From assembly GCF_900099835.1 (NCBI RefSeq), contig NZ_FNKP01000001.1:930001-994000 (forward strand): a stretch of DNA of 64,000 bases, written 5' to 3'. The stretch is from Paraburkholderia fungorum (GTDB lineage Bacteria; Pseudomonadota; Gammaproteobacteria; Burkholderiales; Burkholderiaceae). The notes below the pieces were generated by a model. That model was given only the letters and a program-made list of their open reading frames with translations, was not told the DNA's origin and did no database searches. The position numbers and the translations under genes were made by a program. How positions within the stretch are numbered: the first letter of the stretch is position 1; every line of letters begins with the position of its first letter. Of the stretch, positions 8,442 through 18,257 are shown one piece after another.

Positions 8442-9542
8442 ATGAAACAGTTATTTATCACGTCTTTTCTGCCTCAGAAAAACGCGCCGCAAGCGGGCCA
8501 TCGTCTGGCTTACGAACATCTGCTCCAGATCAGCGCGGAATCCGAGGTCGACGTGGTGCTTATTTCACGTCTTCCGGTTGAAGAAAAGGACATCGAATTC
8601 CGGGCGCACGTGGGCGAGGTTCACATCAGATATGTGAAGACGCTCGACCTGATTCCTCCGTTTCTCGCGGACCCCTTTCATTTCGCGCCGCGTTTCTTTA
8701 CGAGGCACACCAAGGCGATCAGCAATTTCATTTGCGATCTGATCGAAAAGAATCAGTACGACACGGTACGGCTGGAGTTCTCGCAGTGCTTTTCGTATGT
8801 GATCGATCTGCGCCGCCGGTTCGGCAACCGTATCAAGATCGTGCTCGGCATGCACGACGTACTGCTTCAGGTGGTGCTGCGACTCAAGAGTATTGAAGGG
8901 CGCATGTTCCTGAAACAGACGTTCGAATTCGAACAACGTCTGCTGAAACTGGCGGACAAGGTACTGGTGCTGTCGAATAAGGATGCGCAACTCGTGCAGG
9001 GACTTTATCCCGGCGTTAATTCGCTGGAAGTCATTCCGATTGCGATGCCCGCGTTCCTGAAAGATCTCCGGCGTTCGAAAGACACCGTTAAGAAAGGAAA
9101 CATCCTGTTCTGGGGTGCGATGAAGCGCAGGGAAAACGAAGAAGCGGTGCTGAACTTCGTTGAAACGATTTTCCTGCCGCTGCGTCGGCGCGGCCTTCCA
9201 CTCAAGCTGTTCGTGGTGGGTTCCGATCCTGGCGAACGCGTGAAGCGCCTCGCGAGCGACGACATCTGCGTGACCGGTTTCGTCGAAGATCCGCGTAAAT
9301 ATTTCGAAGCGGCGGATATTGGCGTGGTGCCTCTTTTGTCGGGTGCGGGCATCAAGCTCAAAACACTGGAAATGCTCGCGGCCCAACTGCCGGTCGTGTC
9401 GACGCCATTGGGCGCAGAAGGCATTGAGCGCGACGGCAATCTGCTCAACGTCTGCGAGATCGACCAGTTTGCCGATGTCGTCGAACGAATCTATCTGGGC
9501 GGCATGCAGGACGTCGTCGCCCCCGAAGCCCTCCAGGCGTAA
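8442..9542 (+). CDS. Glycosyltransferase family 4
   Basis: This 366-residue GT-B protein has the C-terminal donor-domain sequence ILFWGAMKRRENEEAV, followed by the segment LSGAGIKLKTLEMLAAQLPV and VSTPLGAEGI, typical of GT4 enzymes that carry a G-[AS]-G-I-K-L-K motif. The N-terminal half (about residues 1-190) is the acceptor domain. The start at 8442 has AAGGGG upstream. The 140-bp leader contains an inverted repeat, CATTCAGC/GCTGAATG, at 8391-8398 and 8406-8413. The stop is only 6 bp before the start of the polymerase gene, so the two are almost certainly co-transcribed. Cytoplasmic side of the inner membrane; sugar not predictable. Confidence 0.87.
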   Translation: MKQLFITSFLPQKNAPQAGHRLAYEHLLQISAESEVDVVLISRLPVEEKDIEFRAHVGEVHIRYVKTLDLIPPFLADPFHFAPRFFTRHTKAISNFICDLIEKNQYDTVRLEFSQCFSYVIDLRRRFGNRIKIVLGMHDVLLQVVLRLKSIEGRMFLKQTFEFEQRLLKLADKVLVLSNKDAQLVQGLYPGVNSLEVIPIAMPAFLKDLRRSKDTVKKGNILFWGAMKRRENEEAVLNFVETIFLPLRRRGLPLKLFVVGSDPGERVKRLASDDICVTGFVEDPRKYFEAADIGVVPLLSGAGIKLKTLEMLAAQLPVVSTPLGAEGIERDGNLLNVCEIDQFADVVERIYLGGMQDVVAPEALQA

Positions 9543-9548
9543 AACGAC

Positions 9549-10745
9549 ATGCTCGCAACGATCGTCTATTTGCTCGCAGTCGTGCTCTGCTCGATTCGCG
9601 GAGTGCTGGAGTACGCGATAGGAAAGAATGCGGCGTATCTCGTGCAGGTCGGCGGCATCGTCGTTCTGCTGATGTGGTACGTGTCGCCTTCGGCATTGAG
9701 TTCCTATTTCCGGCGCGAAGGGGTGGGCTCGTTCTGGCTGGTGGTGGGACTGATCTTCTCGATCGTTCTTTCCATCGTAATCACGCTTGCGCAGACGGGT
9801 GAAATTGGCGGTTCCTACCTGTTCCTGTTCGTCTTCACCATCTTCATTTATTTCTATTCGATCTCGAACTACAAGAAGCGCTTTATACGGCCCGGGGTCG
9901 CGTACGCCGGACTGGTGCTGGTGGGGCTGATGCAGGGCGGGGTTGCATTCCTGCAGCAGCGCAGCGCATTTCCGATCGAGTTGCCGGGCTGGACTTACGG
10001 CTTCGACAATCTGCGCAGCCCGTCTCTAACAGGCAGCTATCTGCATTACCCGCTATTCGTTGCACTGATTGCGTCGCTGTGCGGAGTCGACTACCTGGTG
10101 TCGAAGAGAAAGTTGTCGGCGATTGCCTGCCTGGTGCTGTCCGCGTGCATCTTCTCGGCACTGTCCCGAAGCGGAATGCTGATCATCCTGGCCACATTTG
10201 GATTTGCATTTATCCGCGAGCCGGCGCGCTTCGTTTCCAAACACGCCAAGCTGATCATTGTCGCGGGATTAGCCAGCGCGGCGATGGTCGTGCTCGGCGG
10301 AGCGAACGGAGGCGACAGCATTCTGAGCACCGGCACGCAACGGGTGACCGGCGCAACCAACCTCGAGTCGGATGGCAACGACGGCCGCACGGAAGCCTGG
10401 GACAAGGCCAAGTCGCTCGCTTCGCCGATCAACGTGATTGCCGGTTCGTACTTTGGCCTTATCACGAACTCGGCGTCGGATTCGCTGAAACAGCAATACG
10501 GCATTGTCGAGTCGAGTCTGCTTCAACAACTACTGAACATCGGCTTGCTGGGAAGCATCTTCTACTTCGGCATGCTCATATCGATTACGAAACTGGTTAG
10601 TCAGGAAAGCAAATTATCGGTTTGCATATGGGCTGCCCTGTTTCAAACGCTTTTCTATCAGTCGATAGAAGTAATTCCTTTTGTATTCATCCTGATGACG
10701 CTGCCGGTTTTCGATTTCTCAGGTGTATCACGTCGAGCGCAATAG
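9549..10745 (+). CDS. O-antigen polymerase/ligase-like membrane protein (Wzy candidate)
   Basis: A 398-residue polytopic protein with about ten hydrophobic segments and one larger hydrophilic loop at about residues 245-325 that includes GATNLESDGNDGRTEAWDKA. This layout, with an Arg-containing periplasmic loop next to a GR-x-x-x-W segment, matches the Wzy_C/O-antigen ligase family. In a Wzx/Wzy pathway it would join repeat units on the periplasmic face. It starts 6 bp after the previous stop, with only a weak Shine-Dalgarno, suggesting translational coupling. A second protein of this type is at 61897-63408. Confidence 0.8.
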   Translation: MLATIVYLLAVVLCSIRGVLEYAIGKNAAYLVQVGGIVVLLMWYVSPSALSSYFRREGVGSFWLVVGLIFSIVLSIVITLAQTGEIGGSYLFLFVFTIFIYFYSISNYKKRFIRPGVAYAGLVLVGLMQGGVAFLQQRSAFPIELPGWTYGFDNLRSPSLTGSYLHYPLFVALIASLCGVDYLVSKRKLSAIACLVLSACIFSALSRSGMLIILATFGFAFIREPARFVSKHAKLIIVAGLASAAMVVLGGANGGDSILSTGTQRVTGATNLESDGNDGRTEAWDKAKSLASPINVIAGSYFGLITNSASDSLKQQYGIVESSLLQQLLNIGLLGSIFYFGMLISITKLVSQESKLSVCIWAALFQTLFYQSIEVIPFVFILMTLPVFDFSGVSRRAQ

Positions 10746-10880
10746 CTGCGTTCGTCCGTAGTTGCCTGAATGGAATTGCTGTCTTACCGCGCGCTGAGCG
10801 CGGCGCTTTTCACCAAAGTGAAAGTGCAGTCCGGTCATTGGAATTCCTGAGTAATGCCTGATGTCTTGCGGGAGGTAAGT

Positions 10881-11774
10881 ATGAGCTTAGTCGGAACGTT
10901 TAGCGTGATCATCGTGAACTACAACACGCCAGCGTTAGTGAGGAATTGTGTGCAGTCCGTGCTGGATTCGTCGATTGCCAGCCACGAAGATATCGTCGTC
11001 GTAGATAACGCTTCAACGGATAATTCCTTCGCGGTTCTGAAGCAGACATTGCCGCCGGGCGTGCGGCTCGTGCGGGCATCGCTGAATCGCGGCTTCGCGG
11101 CGGGCGTCAACTTCGGCATGGTCGGATGCGTGCGGGACCTGGTGCTCGTGCTGAATCCCGATACGTACTTCGTCGATCCGTCGCTGGAAAAAGTCGTGGC
11201 GCTGTTGAGGAACGAGAGCGATGTCGGCCTGGTCGGTCTCGATCTGATCTATCCCGACGGCGAGCGCCAATTCTCCGCACGGCGTTTCTATTCGTTGCTC
11301 GACATTCTGAGCAGACGTCTGCCGCTGGGTAAGCTCGAAGCGTTCAAGCGCCGCATCGACCATCATCTGATGCGCGAAGCGTGGAAAGACGGCACGCCGT
11401 TCGAAGCCGACTGGGTCGTGGGCACGGGCTTCATCGTTCGCCGCAGCCTGTGGGCGGATCTCGGCGGCATGGACGAGCACTTCTTCCTGTATATGGAAGA
11501 CGTCGATATCTGCGCACGCATCTGGCAAGCCGGGTATCGCGTGGTCTGCGTGCCGGGCGCACGGTTGACTCACGAACATCAACGGGCTTCCGCGTCGGGT
11601 TTCCTGAGCAAGGCCGGCCGGCGGCACATGAATAGCCTCTGGCGCTTCAGCCGCAAATATCGCGTGCCGCTTTTTACGCCGCCAGGCGTGAACGGATTGA
11701 TGCGCGGCAGCAAGCCCCGGCCCGCCGTGCTCGATACGCTGCCGACACCGGAGCAGCCGCAGACCGCGGATTGA
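10881..11774 (+). CDS. Glycosyltransferase family 2 (rhamnosyltransferase-like)
   Basis: A 297-residue GT-A protein. It opens with FSVIIVNYNTPALVRNC and DIVVVDNASTDNS (nucleotide-binding part) and has the DXD-type site in VLVLNPDTYF. The acceptor-side segment GMDEHFFLYMEDVDIC is characteristic of the WbbL-type rhamnosyltransferase group. The frame is open from 10854, but GGGAGG lies 6 bases before the ATG at 10881, so that start is chosen. No dTDP-rhamnose genes are in the window, so rhamnose as donor is only a family-level guess. It lies between the Wzy-like gene and the beta-helix gene, with a 135-bp leader. Confidence 0.87.
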   Translation: MSLVGTFSVIIVNYNTPALVRNCVQSVLDSSIASHEDIVVVDNASTDNSFAVLKQTLPPGVRLVRASLNRGFAAGVNFGMVGCVRDLVLVLNPDTYFVDPSLEKVVALLRNESDVGLVGLDLIYPDGERQFSARRFYSLLDILSRRLPLGKLEAFKRRIDHHLMREAWKDGTPFEADWVVGTGFIVRRSLWADLGGMDEHFFLYMEDVDICARIWQAGYRVVCVPGARLTHEHQRASASGFLSKAGRRHMNSLWRFSRKYRVPLFTPPGVNGLMRGSKPRPAVLDTLPTPEQPQTAD

Positions 11775-11805
11775 CGGTCGAGCGGTGAGAAAAGGAGAAG
11801 AAGGT

Positions 11806-13617
11806 ATGCCAGGGGGCGAAGGGGTGAAGACCCGGCGGCAGGCGATAAAAAGTTTCCTGCTCGGCGGCTTGGCGGGGGCCGGCGCAGCGATAGCCGACAC
11901 GCGTCTCGTCAGCGCATCGACCAATGCGCCAGGCGGACGGAATGCACTGACCGGCGCAAACGCAGCGCCCGTAATGACCGATCATCTGTCGGGCAGCGAC
12001 GCGCTGAGCATTGCTCGCGACGGCGTGGCCCACGACGTGAAAATCCAGCGAGTCGCCGCGTATGTGCAAGGCCATCCGTTCCCGGATCCGGCCGCGCCCA
12101 GCTATCTGAAAACGCTCAGCGACATCGTCGCGGGACAGGAAATCAGCGTTGCGCGCTTTGTCGATCCGCGAAGATTCGCGGCGATCCAGAGCGGCACGTC
12201 CGACTACGATTGCGGCGACGATCTGAGAGCGGCATTGCAGAGCGGCGCACGCGGACTTTATCTGCCGCGCGGCATCTGGCGATATAAAGGCGACCTGATT
12301 ACCGCGGTCGGCCAGCGATTGCGCGGCGACGGCGGCGGCGAATACGTGGTGATTACCGGTGTCGAATCGGGCGCGACGGTTCTGGAGCGGCAGGATGCGG
12401 GCAAAGGTGCGACGGCGGCGGCTCTGAATCTGAATGAATCCGCGACTGTCGAACATATTCAGGTACGGCCCGCTCATCACGCGCTGGTGATTTATCACAT
12501 GGCCAATTATCCGGCCCGCACGGGTAATACGCCGATCGGAATTCACATGAAGACGGCCAGCTCCGCGCGCCATTGCACCGTCATCGGATTCCCGCGCTCC
12601 GGTTTCGAACTGGGCACCGTGGCAACGCTCGAGCGCTGCTACGCGTACATGTGCGACCGCGGTTTCTATTCGAACACGATGACCGACGGCTCGCTGATCA
12701 ATTGCATCGGCATGTTCTGTCACACGGCCGGTGCCGATCTGGTCGACAACTTCTGGCAGGTGATCGGCGGACGATGGGAATGGAATGCGCGCCATGGCGT
12801 GATCATGGGCGCGGAGTCGGTTGTCACTGGCGCGGTATTCGACCGCAACGGATTTGCGGGCCTGTGCATGCAGAGCGGCCATTGGGGCAAGACGGTCACC
12901 GGCAATTACTTTTCGCGGAACGGCTGCGGCGGCAACGGCTCGCTGGGCCGCTGGAATTTCTCGAAGCCGGGGCACGTTTCGTATCTCGACGTACCTCCTG
13001 GCCGAAGCTGTCAGATTCAGATCGATTATCAGCAGGGCGCGACGATTGTCGGCAACCGGTTTCGCCCCGGCAAAGACGACTCGAACGACGGCTGCGACGG
13101 CCCGCAATACGTGTACGGCAGCACGACGCCTTCGGGCAGCACGCCGCTGAATGGCATCGTGATTCATTCGAATCACGGCGACCGCGCGGGCGATTCGATC
13201 CCCGGTTTCAACAAGGATTATCCCGGCGGTGGCGCGATTGCGGGCGGCAAGGATGCCGACCTGGTTCATCGGATGAATCTCGGTGTCGGATTTGAACAGG
13301 GCGGTGTGGCGTCGCCGCTGCATTGCGGCGACCAGACCGTGTCGGGCGCGGTCGCGCAGACCCAGATCAACGTGCTGCGCCGTTCGTCCGGTCGTGTGAT
13401 GGTGCGCGCGGTCACGGAAGCGCATGCGTCGCTCGCCGAGATCCTGTTCGCGACCAACGGCACCGACAGCGGTTACAAAACAGTGGTCAACAATCTGCTT
13501 GGAAATGCGGTGAAAAGCGCTGTGCTTTCCGCGAATCCGTCCGAGGATCGCTATAACAGAATTGACATTGCACTGAACGAGCCGTGCTTCGTGTCCTATT
13601 CTGTTTTTTCAACTTGA
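11806..13617 (+). CDS. Tat-exported right-handed beta-helix protein
   Basis: The 603-residue protein begins with a twin-arginine signal: KTRRQAIKSFLLGG, then a hydrophobic Ala/Gly-rich stretch and a likely cleavage region near VSASTNA. The rest has the short, repeating, Gly/Asn-rich strands of a parallel beta-helix, for example the segments around TVIGFPRSGFELG, GSLINCIGMFCH, SVVTGAVFDRNGFAG and KTVTGNYFSRNG. Proteins of this fold in EPS loci are often polysaccharide lyases, hydrolases or epimerases acting in the periplasm. The start is the ATG at 11806, preceded by AAAAGGAGAAGAAGGT. Tat export implies folding in the cytoplasm, perhaps with a cofactor or in a complex. Catalytic residues cannot be assigned by eye. 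Confidence 0.75.
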   Translation: MPGGEGVKTRRQAIKSFLLGGLAGAGAAIADTRLVSASTNAPGGRNALTGANAAPVMTDHLSGSDALSIARDGVAHDVKIQRVAAYVQGHPFPDPAAPSYLKTLSDIVAGQEISVARFVDPRRFAAIQSGTSDYDCGDDLRAALQSGARGLYLPRGIWRYKGDLITAVGQRLRGDGGGEYVVITGVESGATVLERQDAGKGATAAALNLNESATVEHIQVRPAHHALVIYHMANYPARTGNTPIGIHMKTASSARHCTVIGFPRSGFELGTVATLERCYAYMCDRGFYSNTMTDGSLINCIGMFCHTAGADLVDNFWQVIGGRWEWNARHGVIMGAESVVTGAVFDRNGFAGLCMQSGHWGKTVTGNYFSRNGCGGNGSLGRWNFSKPGHVSYLDVPPGRSCQIQIDYQQGATIVGNRFRPGKDDSNDGCDGPQYVYGSTTPSGSTPLNGIVIHSNHGDRAGDSIPGFNKDYPGGGAIAGGKDADLVHRMNLGVGFEQGGVASPLHCGDQTVSGAVAQTQINVLRRSSGRVMVRAVTEAHASLAEILFATNGTDSGYKTVVNNLLGNAVKSAVLSANPSEDRYNRIDIALNEPCFVSYSVFST

Positions 13618-13696
13618 GAAGCGACACGCGGGTGCCGATAGAAATGAAACTATTCGAGCGGATTGGCGTGACGAGGATCTGGAAACGGGACGAATT

Positions 13697-14992
13697 GTGT
13701 CGACGAGAAACGTAATCATTGCTCTCTATTCGGTCTACGCGCTCAATTATGTGCTGCCGTTGGTCACGTTGCCGTATTTGTCCCACGTACTTGGGCCAGC
13801 CGGGCTGGGTGTAATCGGCTACGCGCAGTCGATTGCGCAGATCCTGCTGGTGGTCGTCGATTTCGGTTTTGGGCTGAGCAGCGCCCGTAAGGTCGCCGTC
13901 AACATCGAACAGCCGGAAGTCGTGAACCGGATTTACTGGTCGACCACGATCGGCCGCGCGATTCTCGGCGTGCTCTGCACGATCGTGCTGGTCGGCTGGA
14001 CCTTTGCCGGTCACATGACGTCGCAGGAGCGGGGCGCGGCGCTGCTCGGCTCGCTGGTGATCTGGGGCGGTGTCGTCGTGCCGGGGTGCTTCTACGAAGG
14101 CACGCAGCGGCTGCCGATTCTCGCGGGCACCTTGCTGGCGACCCGCATCGCGTGTCTGATTCCGTTGTTCCTGTTCGTCAAAGGTCACGACGACGTCGTT
14201 CTGGCGGCGGCGCTGCAATATGCGCCGATGTTCGTCTGCGGCTTGATCCTGACTGCGCATCTGATGTGGAAGCGCGAGATCCTGCTGAATTTCCGCGTGA
14301 GTTTCGCCGACGTGATCGCCGAAGCAAAAGACGCGTATCACATCTTCCTCGGCTCGGCGCTCACGTCGGTGTACATGTACGCGAACGTCATCATGCTGCG
14401 GATGATCAGCGGCCCCGGCGCGGTCGGCTATTACGTCGCGGCCGAGCGCCTCACCAACGCGCTGAAAGCGTGTACGGCGCCCGCGATCCAGGCGTTCTTT
14501 CCGAAAATCTGCGTCGCGTATGAGAACGGCGACCGCGAGTATGTGCACAAGGTCAACCGTGGCTTCATGCTGGCGTTTGCCGCCTCGGCGATCCTGATTC
14601 TGGTCGGCTTCACCGTGCTGGGCGAATGGTTCGTCGGCCGGTTTCTCGGCGAGGCATTCGGCGAGACCTTCCGGATTCTGCGAATTCTCGTGTTCGTCCC
14701 GGCGATTGTCGGCATGACCACCACGCAGGTGATGCTCACGATCATCGCGTCGGGCAATCAGTCTTTGCTGAAGCGAATTTATGTCTACGGCGCGTTGTTT
14801 CACCTGATTCAGGCGCCGATTTCGATTTATCTGTGGGGTGGTGTCGGCACCGCCTGCTCGGTCGCCGCGACCGAACTGTTCATGCTGATTGGCGTGTACC
14901 GCGTGTCGGCGAGAATCAACCACGGGCAGATCGCGGTGAGGGCGCAGTCGCAGCAGCCGATCAAGGCAGAGATGGCGACAGAGGCCGATTGA
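13697..14992 (+). CDS. Wzx-type flippase (MATE/MOP superfamily)
   Basis: A 431-residue membrane protein with about 12 hydrophobic segments. The N-terminal sequence VYALNYVLPLVTLPYLSHVL, followed by GPAGLGVIGYAQSI, is a strong match to the polysaccharide-export flippase group that moves undecaprenyl-linked repeat units across the inner membrane. A GTG at 13697 is used; no ATG lies near it in frame. This is the only Wzx-like gene in the window, although the window contains two Wzc and two Wzy-like genes. It is the last rightward gene of EPS block 1, facing the leftward MFS gene at 15064. Confidence 0.88.
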   Translation: MSTRNVIIALYSVYALNYVLPLVTLPYLSHVLGPAGLGVIGYAQSIAQILLVVVDFGFGLSSARKVAVNIEQPEVVNRIYWSTTIGRAILGVLCTIVLVGWTFAGHMTSQERGAALLGSLVIWGGVVVPGCFYEGTQRLPILAGTLLATRIACLIPLFLFVKGHDDVVLAAALQYAPMFVCGLILTAHLMWKREILLNFRVSFADVIAEAKDAYHIFLGSALTSVYMYANVIMLRMISGPGAVGYYVAAERLTNALKACTAPAIQAFFPKICVAYENGDREYVHKVNRGFMLAFAASAILILVGFTVLGEWFVGRFLGEAFGETFRILRILVFVPAIVGMTTTQVMLTIIASGNQSLLKRIYVYGALFHLIQAPISIYLWGGVGTACSVAATELFMLIGVYRVSARINHGQIAVRAQSQQPIKAEMATEAD

Positions 14993-15016
14993 AGGCGGCA
15001 TCGATTGAGCCGCCGT

Positions 15017-15048
15017 CCGCGCGCGAGCCGGTGAGGTTTCGCGCGCGG
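15017..15048. terminator. Hairpin between converging wzx-like and MFS genes
   Basis: CCGCGCGCGA and TCGCGCGCGG form a 10-bp perfect stem around a 12-base loop. It lies in the 71-bp gap between converging genes. There is no T tract on either strand, so intrinsic termination is not certain. Confidence 0.45.
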
Positions 15049-15063
15049 TGAATGCCGGTGCGC

Positions 15064-16275
15064 TTACAGCGCAGCGGGCATGTTCGTCATTTTCGCGTGA
15101 CGCAGATACAGCACGGTGGACAAACCCACCGCCGCCGCAGCGGCAATCGCCGCAAACAGAAACACCGAGCCATAGCCGAATTCACCGGCGATATACCCGG
15201 CGAGCGGCCCGGTAATCCCCAGCGACAAATCGAGAAACACCGAATACGCGGACAATGCCGCGCCGCGGCTGGCGGGCGGCACCAGCCCGACCGCTTCGAC
15301 GCCGAGCGCCGGAAATACCAGCGCGAAGCCGAAGCCGGTCAGCGCCGCGCCGGCCAGTGCGATATGCGGCTCGGGCGCGAGCCACAGCATCAGCAGACCC
15401 GCGCATTCGAACGTGAACGAAGCAATCGCGACGCGAAAGCCGCCGTAGGTCTTGATCGTGTTGGCGAACAGCAGGCGCGCGCCGATGAACAGCGTGCCGA
15501 ACACCGTCAGCGACAACGCCGCGTTCGGCCAGTTTTTCGCCGCGTAGAACAGCGTGATGAAAGTGGCGATCGAACCGAAGCCGGCCGAGCCGAGCGCGAG
15601 GCCGATACCATGCGGCAACACGCGCGTGAACACGCTGCGATACGACATCCGCTCGCCATGGACGATCGGCACCGGCGCAATCGGACGAGCCAGGTAGAAG
15701 CCGAGCGCCGCGAGCAGGATCACCAGAATGCCCAGCGCCGCAAAACCGACCGAGTGTGAAATCGCGACGCCGAGCGGCGCGCCGATGGCCAGCGCGCCGT
15801 AAGTGGCGATGCCGTTCCACGAGATCACGCGGGCGTTATGGTGAACGCCGACCCGGCCGATGCCCCATAGAATCGCGCCCGTGCCGCACAGGCTTTCGCC
15901 GAAACCCAGCACCAGCCGGCTCAGCACCAGCAGCGTGAGGCTCACCACCGGCCAGCGTCCGCACAGCACGGCGAGCAGCAGCAGAACCCCGCTTGCGCCG
16001 CAACCCATCAGGCCGATCGACACCGTGCGCTTCGGCCCGAGCGTATCCGCCGAACGGCCGGCTAGCGGGCGCGATGCGAGCGTCGCCAGATACTGGACGC
16101 TGATCGCCGCGCCTGCGAGCACGACGCTAAAACCGAGGTCGCCGTGGACGTAGCCCGGCAGCACCGCGAGCGGAATGCCGATGGTCAGGTAGCAAAGAAA
16201 CGTGAAAAAAACGACCGGAATGATCTGCAGGGTCGTCGCAAATTCGCTGCGAGGTGGCGCGGAGTCGGTGGACAT
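15064..16275 (-). CDS. MFS transporter (YhhS/YfcJ-like)
   Basis: The 403-residue protein has about 12 hydrophobic segments. The start of the second half of the N-terminal bundle, [17 protein letters not shown], is the MFS loop 2-3 signature in the form seen in the YhhS/YfcJ group of drug or metabolite exporters. [20 protein letters not shown] continues this family's pattern. Substrate unknown. It ends 71 bp from the Wzx-like gene on the opposite strand and starts 414 bp from the divergent xanthine dehydrogenase operon. No regulator adjoins it. It marks the switch from EPS genes to general metabolism. Confidence 0.82.
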   Translation of the reverse strand: MSTDSAPPRSEFATTLQIIPVVFFTFLCYLTIGIPLAVLPGYVHGDLGFSVVLAGAAISVQYLATLASRPLAGRSADTLGPKRTVSIGLMGCGASGVLLLLAVLCGRWPVVSLTLLVLSRLVLGFGESLCGTGAILWGIGRVGVHHNARVISWNGIATYGALAIGAPLGVAISHSVGFAALGILVILLAALGFYLARPIAPVPIVHGERMSYRSVFTRVLPHGIGLALGSAGFGSIATFITLFYAAKNWPNAALSLTVFGTLFIGARLLFANTIKTYGGFRVAIASFTFECAGLLMLWLAPEPHIALAGAALTGFGFALVFPALGVEAVGLVPPASRGAALSAYSVFLDLSLGITGPLAGYIAGEFGYGSVFLFAAIAAAAAVGLSTVLYLRHAKMTNMPAAL

Positions 16276-16689
16276 GGGGAAAACGAGACTTGAAAACGGC
16301 GGGAAGCCGTGATTTTCCCATGGAACCGATTCTCTTGCAGGGTTTGCTTAATTTTTAATCCCACCAATCAGGATTTTTGGACTCTTATAGTGGGGAGTTT
16401 TGCGCGGCAAAACCTCTTCTATTGACCCGCGATCTCCCGCGAACTTGCAAAAAACGCTTATCCAGGCTGGCCGTCAATCTGTAAAAAATTAAAAAATACG
16501 GCAAAAATTCCATTTCGACATAAGCTCATCGGCTTCCAAATCTATCTCGATATCGTTTTGCGGATATGTCCCGCATGCGATCCGAGCTATGGGTTGGTTT
16601 TATTGACGGTGATAATTTTCGAATCGTCACCGCAGCACGTCCGCCCATCCGCATTCCGCACGGACACAGAACAAACGAGAGTAAGAGAC
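16276..16689. promoter_or_regulatory. AT-rich divergent region upstream of the xdh operon
   Basis: These 414 bp separate the leftward MFS gene from xdhA. Much of it (about 16340-16560) is clearly AT-rich against the GC-rich surroundings, with several A and T runs, as expected for promoters of both genes. Reading frames here are not gene-like. I could not fix a single promoter and saw no riboswitch-like fold. Confidence 0.4.
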
Positions 16690-18219
16690 ATGACTGAGCC
16701 GATTCGCTTCTACCACCGCAACGCGATCCGCGAGATCAAGGACGCGCCCGTCACCCGCACGGTGCTCCAGTATCTGCGCGAAGACGCGCATTGCACCGGC
16801 ACCAAGGAAGGCTGCGCCGAAGGCGACTGCGGCGCGTGCACGGTCGTGCTCGGCGAGCGCAACGCGGCGGGCGGGGTCGACTTCAAGGCGGTCAACGCGT
16901 GCATCCAGTTCGTGCCGACGCTCGACGGCAAGGCTTTGTTCACCGTCGAGGACTTGCGTCAGCCGGATGGCTCGCTGCATCCGGTGCAGGAAGCGATGGT
17001 CGAATGCCATGGGTCGCAGTGCGGTTTCTGCACGCCCGGTTTCATCATGTCGATGTGGTCGCTGTACGAAAAGCACGGCCACGAACAGAGCTGCGCGAAC
17101 AAAACCGTGCCGTCGCGTGAAGCGATCGGCAACGCGTTGACCGGCAACCTGTGCCGCTGCACCGGTTATCGGCCGATCGTCGATGCGGCCGTGCGCATGT
17201 TCGAAGCGCCGGCTCCGAAAGCGCCGGTCAATGTTGCAGCCCTGGCCGATAAGCTCGCCACGCTCGAACGCAAGGACACGTTTCACTACCAGCACGCGGG
17301 CCAGCAGTTCGCCGCGCCGCGTACCGTCGACGCCCTCGCGAAGCTCAAGCAGGCCGAGCCCGGCGCGCGCATTCTCGCGGGCAGCACGGACATCGGCTTG
17401 TGGGTCACGAAGCTGATGCGCGAGTTGGGCAACATCGTCTATGTCGGGCAGATCGCGGAATTGCAGAAGCTCGAAACCGGCGATGACTGGATCGAGATCG
17501 GCGCGGGCGTGAGCGTCGAAAAAGCGTATGCGGAAATCGCGAAGCAGTACCCGGAACTTAACGAAATGTGGCAACGCTTCGCGTCGCTGCCGATCCGCAA
17601 TGCGGGCACGCTCGGCGGCAATATCGCCAACGGTTCGCCGATCGGCGATTCGATGCCTGGCCTGATCGCGCTGGGAGCGCGCGTGATCGTGCGCGGCGGC
17701 GAGATCGAGCGCGAGATGCCGCTCGAAGACCTGTACCTCGCGTATCAGAAGAAGGATATGGCCGAGCACGAGTTCGTCGTCGGACTCAAGGTGCCGACGC
17801 GCACCGGCGCGCGCCAGAACCTGCAATTCCGTACTTACAAGCTGTCGAAGCGCTTCGACTCCGATATCTCGGCGGTGTGCGCCGCGTTCTCGTTTATCGC
17901 CGACGGCAACGTGATCCGCGAGCCGCGCATTGCGTTCGGCGGCATGGCCGCGACATCCAAACGCGCGACGCACGCCGAAGCCGTGCTGCGTGACGCCGAG
18001 TGGCACGAAGCCACCGCGCAGGCCGCGATGATCGCGCTCGGCAACGACTACGCGCCGCTGTCCGACATGCGCGCGACCAGCAACTATCGTCTTGAGGCCG
18101 CGAAGAACACGCTGTACCGCTTCTGGCTCGAAACGCGTCCGAACAATCCGCTGCCGAAAAGCGCGCTCGACGTGCGCGCGGTTGCCGCGGCGTGCGCGCC
18201 TGCTGGCGTGAGCGTCTGA
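16690..18219 (+). CDS. xdhA: Xanthine dehydrogenase, FeS/FAD (small) subunit
   Basis: This 509-residue subunit passes electrons from the molybdenum site to NAD+. Two [2Fe-2S] modules are visible: the plant-ferredoxin type, with Cys residues in CTGTKEGCAEGDCGAC (about residues 37-52), and the second cluster, in CGFCTPGF and NLCRCTGYRP. The FAD domain has ILAGSTDIGLW and the NAGTLGGNIANGSPIGDS segment, followed by the CO-dehydrogenase flavoprotein C-terminal domain. The frame continues upstream to 16558, but the ATG at 16690 starts the conserved N-terminus and has GAGAGTAAGAG before it. It is followed by xdhB after 38 bp. Cytoplasmic purine catabolism: hypoxanthine to xanthine to urate. Confidence 0.95.
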   Translation: MTEPIRFYHRNAIREIKDAPVTRTVLQYLREDAHCTGTKEGCAEGDCGACTVVLGERNAAGGVDFKAVNACIQFVPTLDGKALFTVEDLRQPDGSLHPVQEAMVECHGSQCGFCTPGFIMSMWSLYEKHGHEQSCANKTVPSREAIGNALTGNLCRCTGYRPIVDAAVRMFEAPAPKAPVNVAALADKLATLERKDTFHYQHAGQQFAAPRTVDALAKLKQAEPGARILAGSTDIGLWVTKLMRELGNIVYVGQIAELQKLETGDDWIEIGAGVSVEKAYAEIAKQYPELNEMWQRFASLPIRNAGTLGGNIANGSPIGDSMPGLIALGARVIVRGGEIEREMPLEDLYLAYQKKDMAEHEFVVGLKVPTRTGARQNLQFRTYKLSKRFDSDISAVCAAFSFIADGNVIREPRIAFGGMAATSKRATHAEAVLRDAEWHEATAQAAMIALGNDYAPLSDMRATSNYRLEAAKNTLYRFWLETRPNNPLPKSALDVRAVAAACAPAGVSV

Positions 18220-18257
18220 GTCGCGCCGCGCATTCGAAGCCTACGGAGAACAACACA

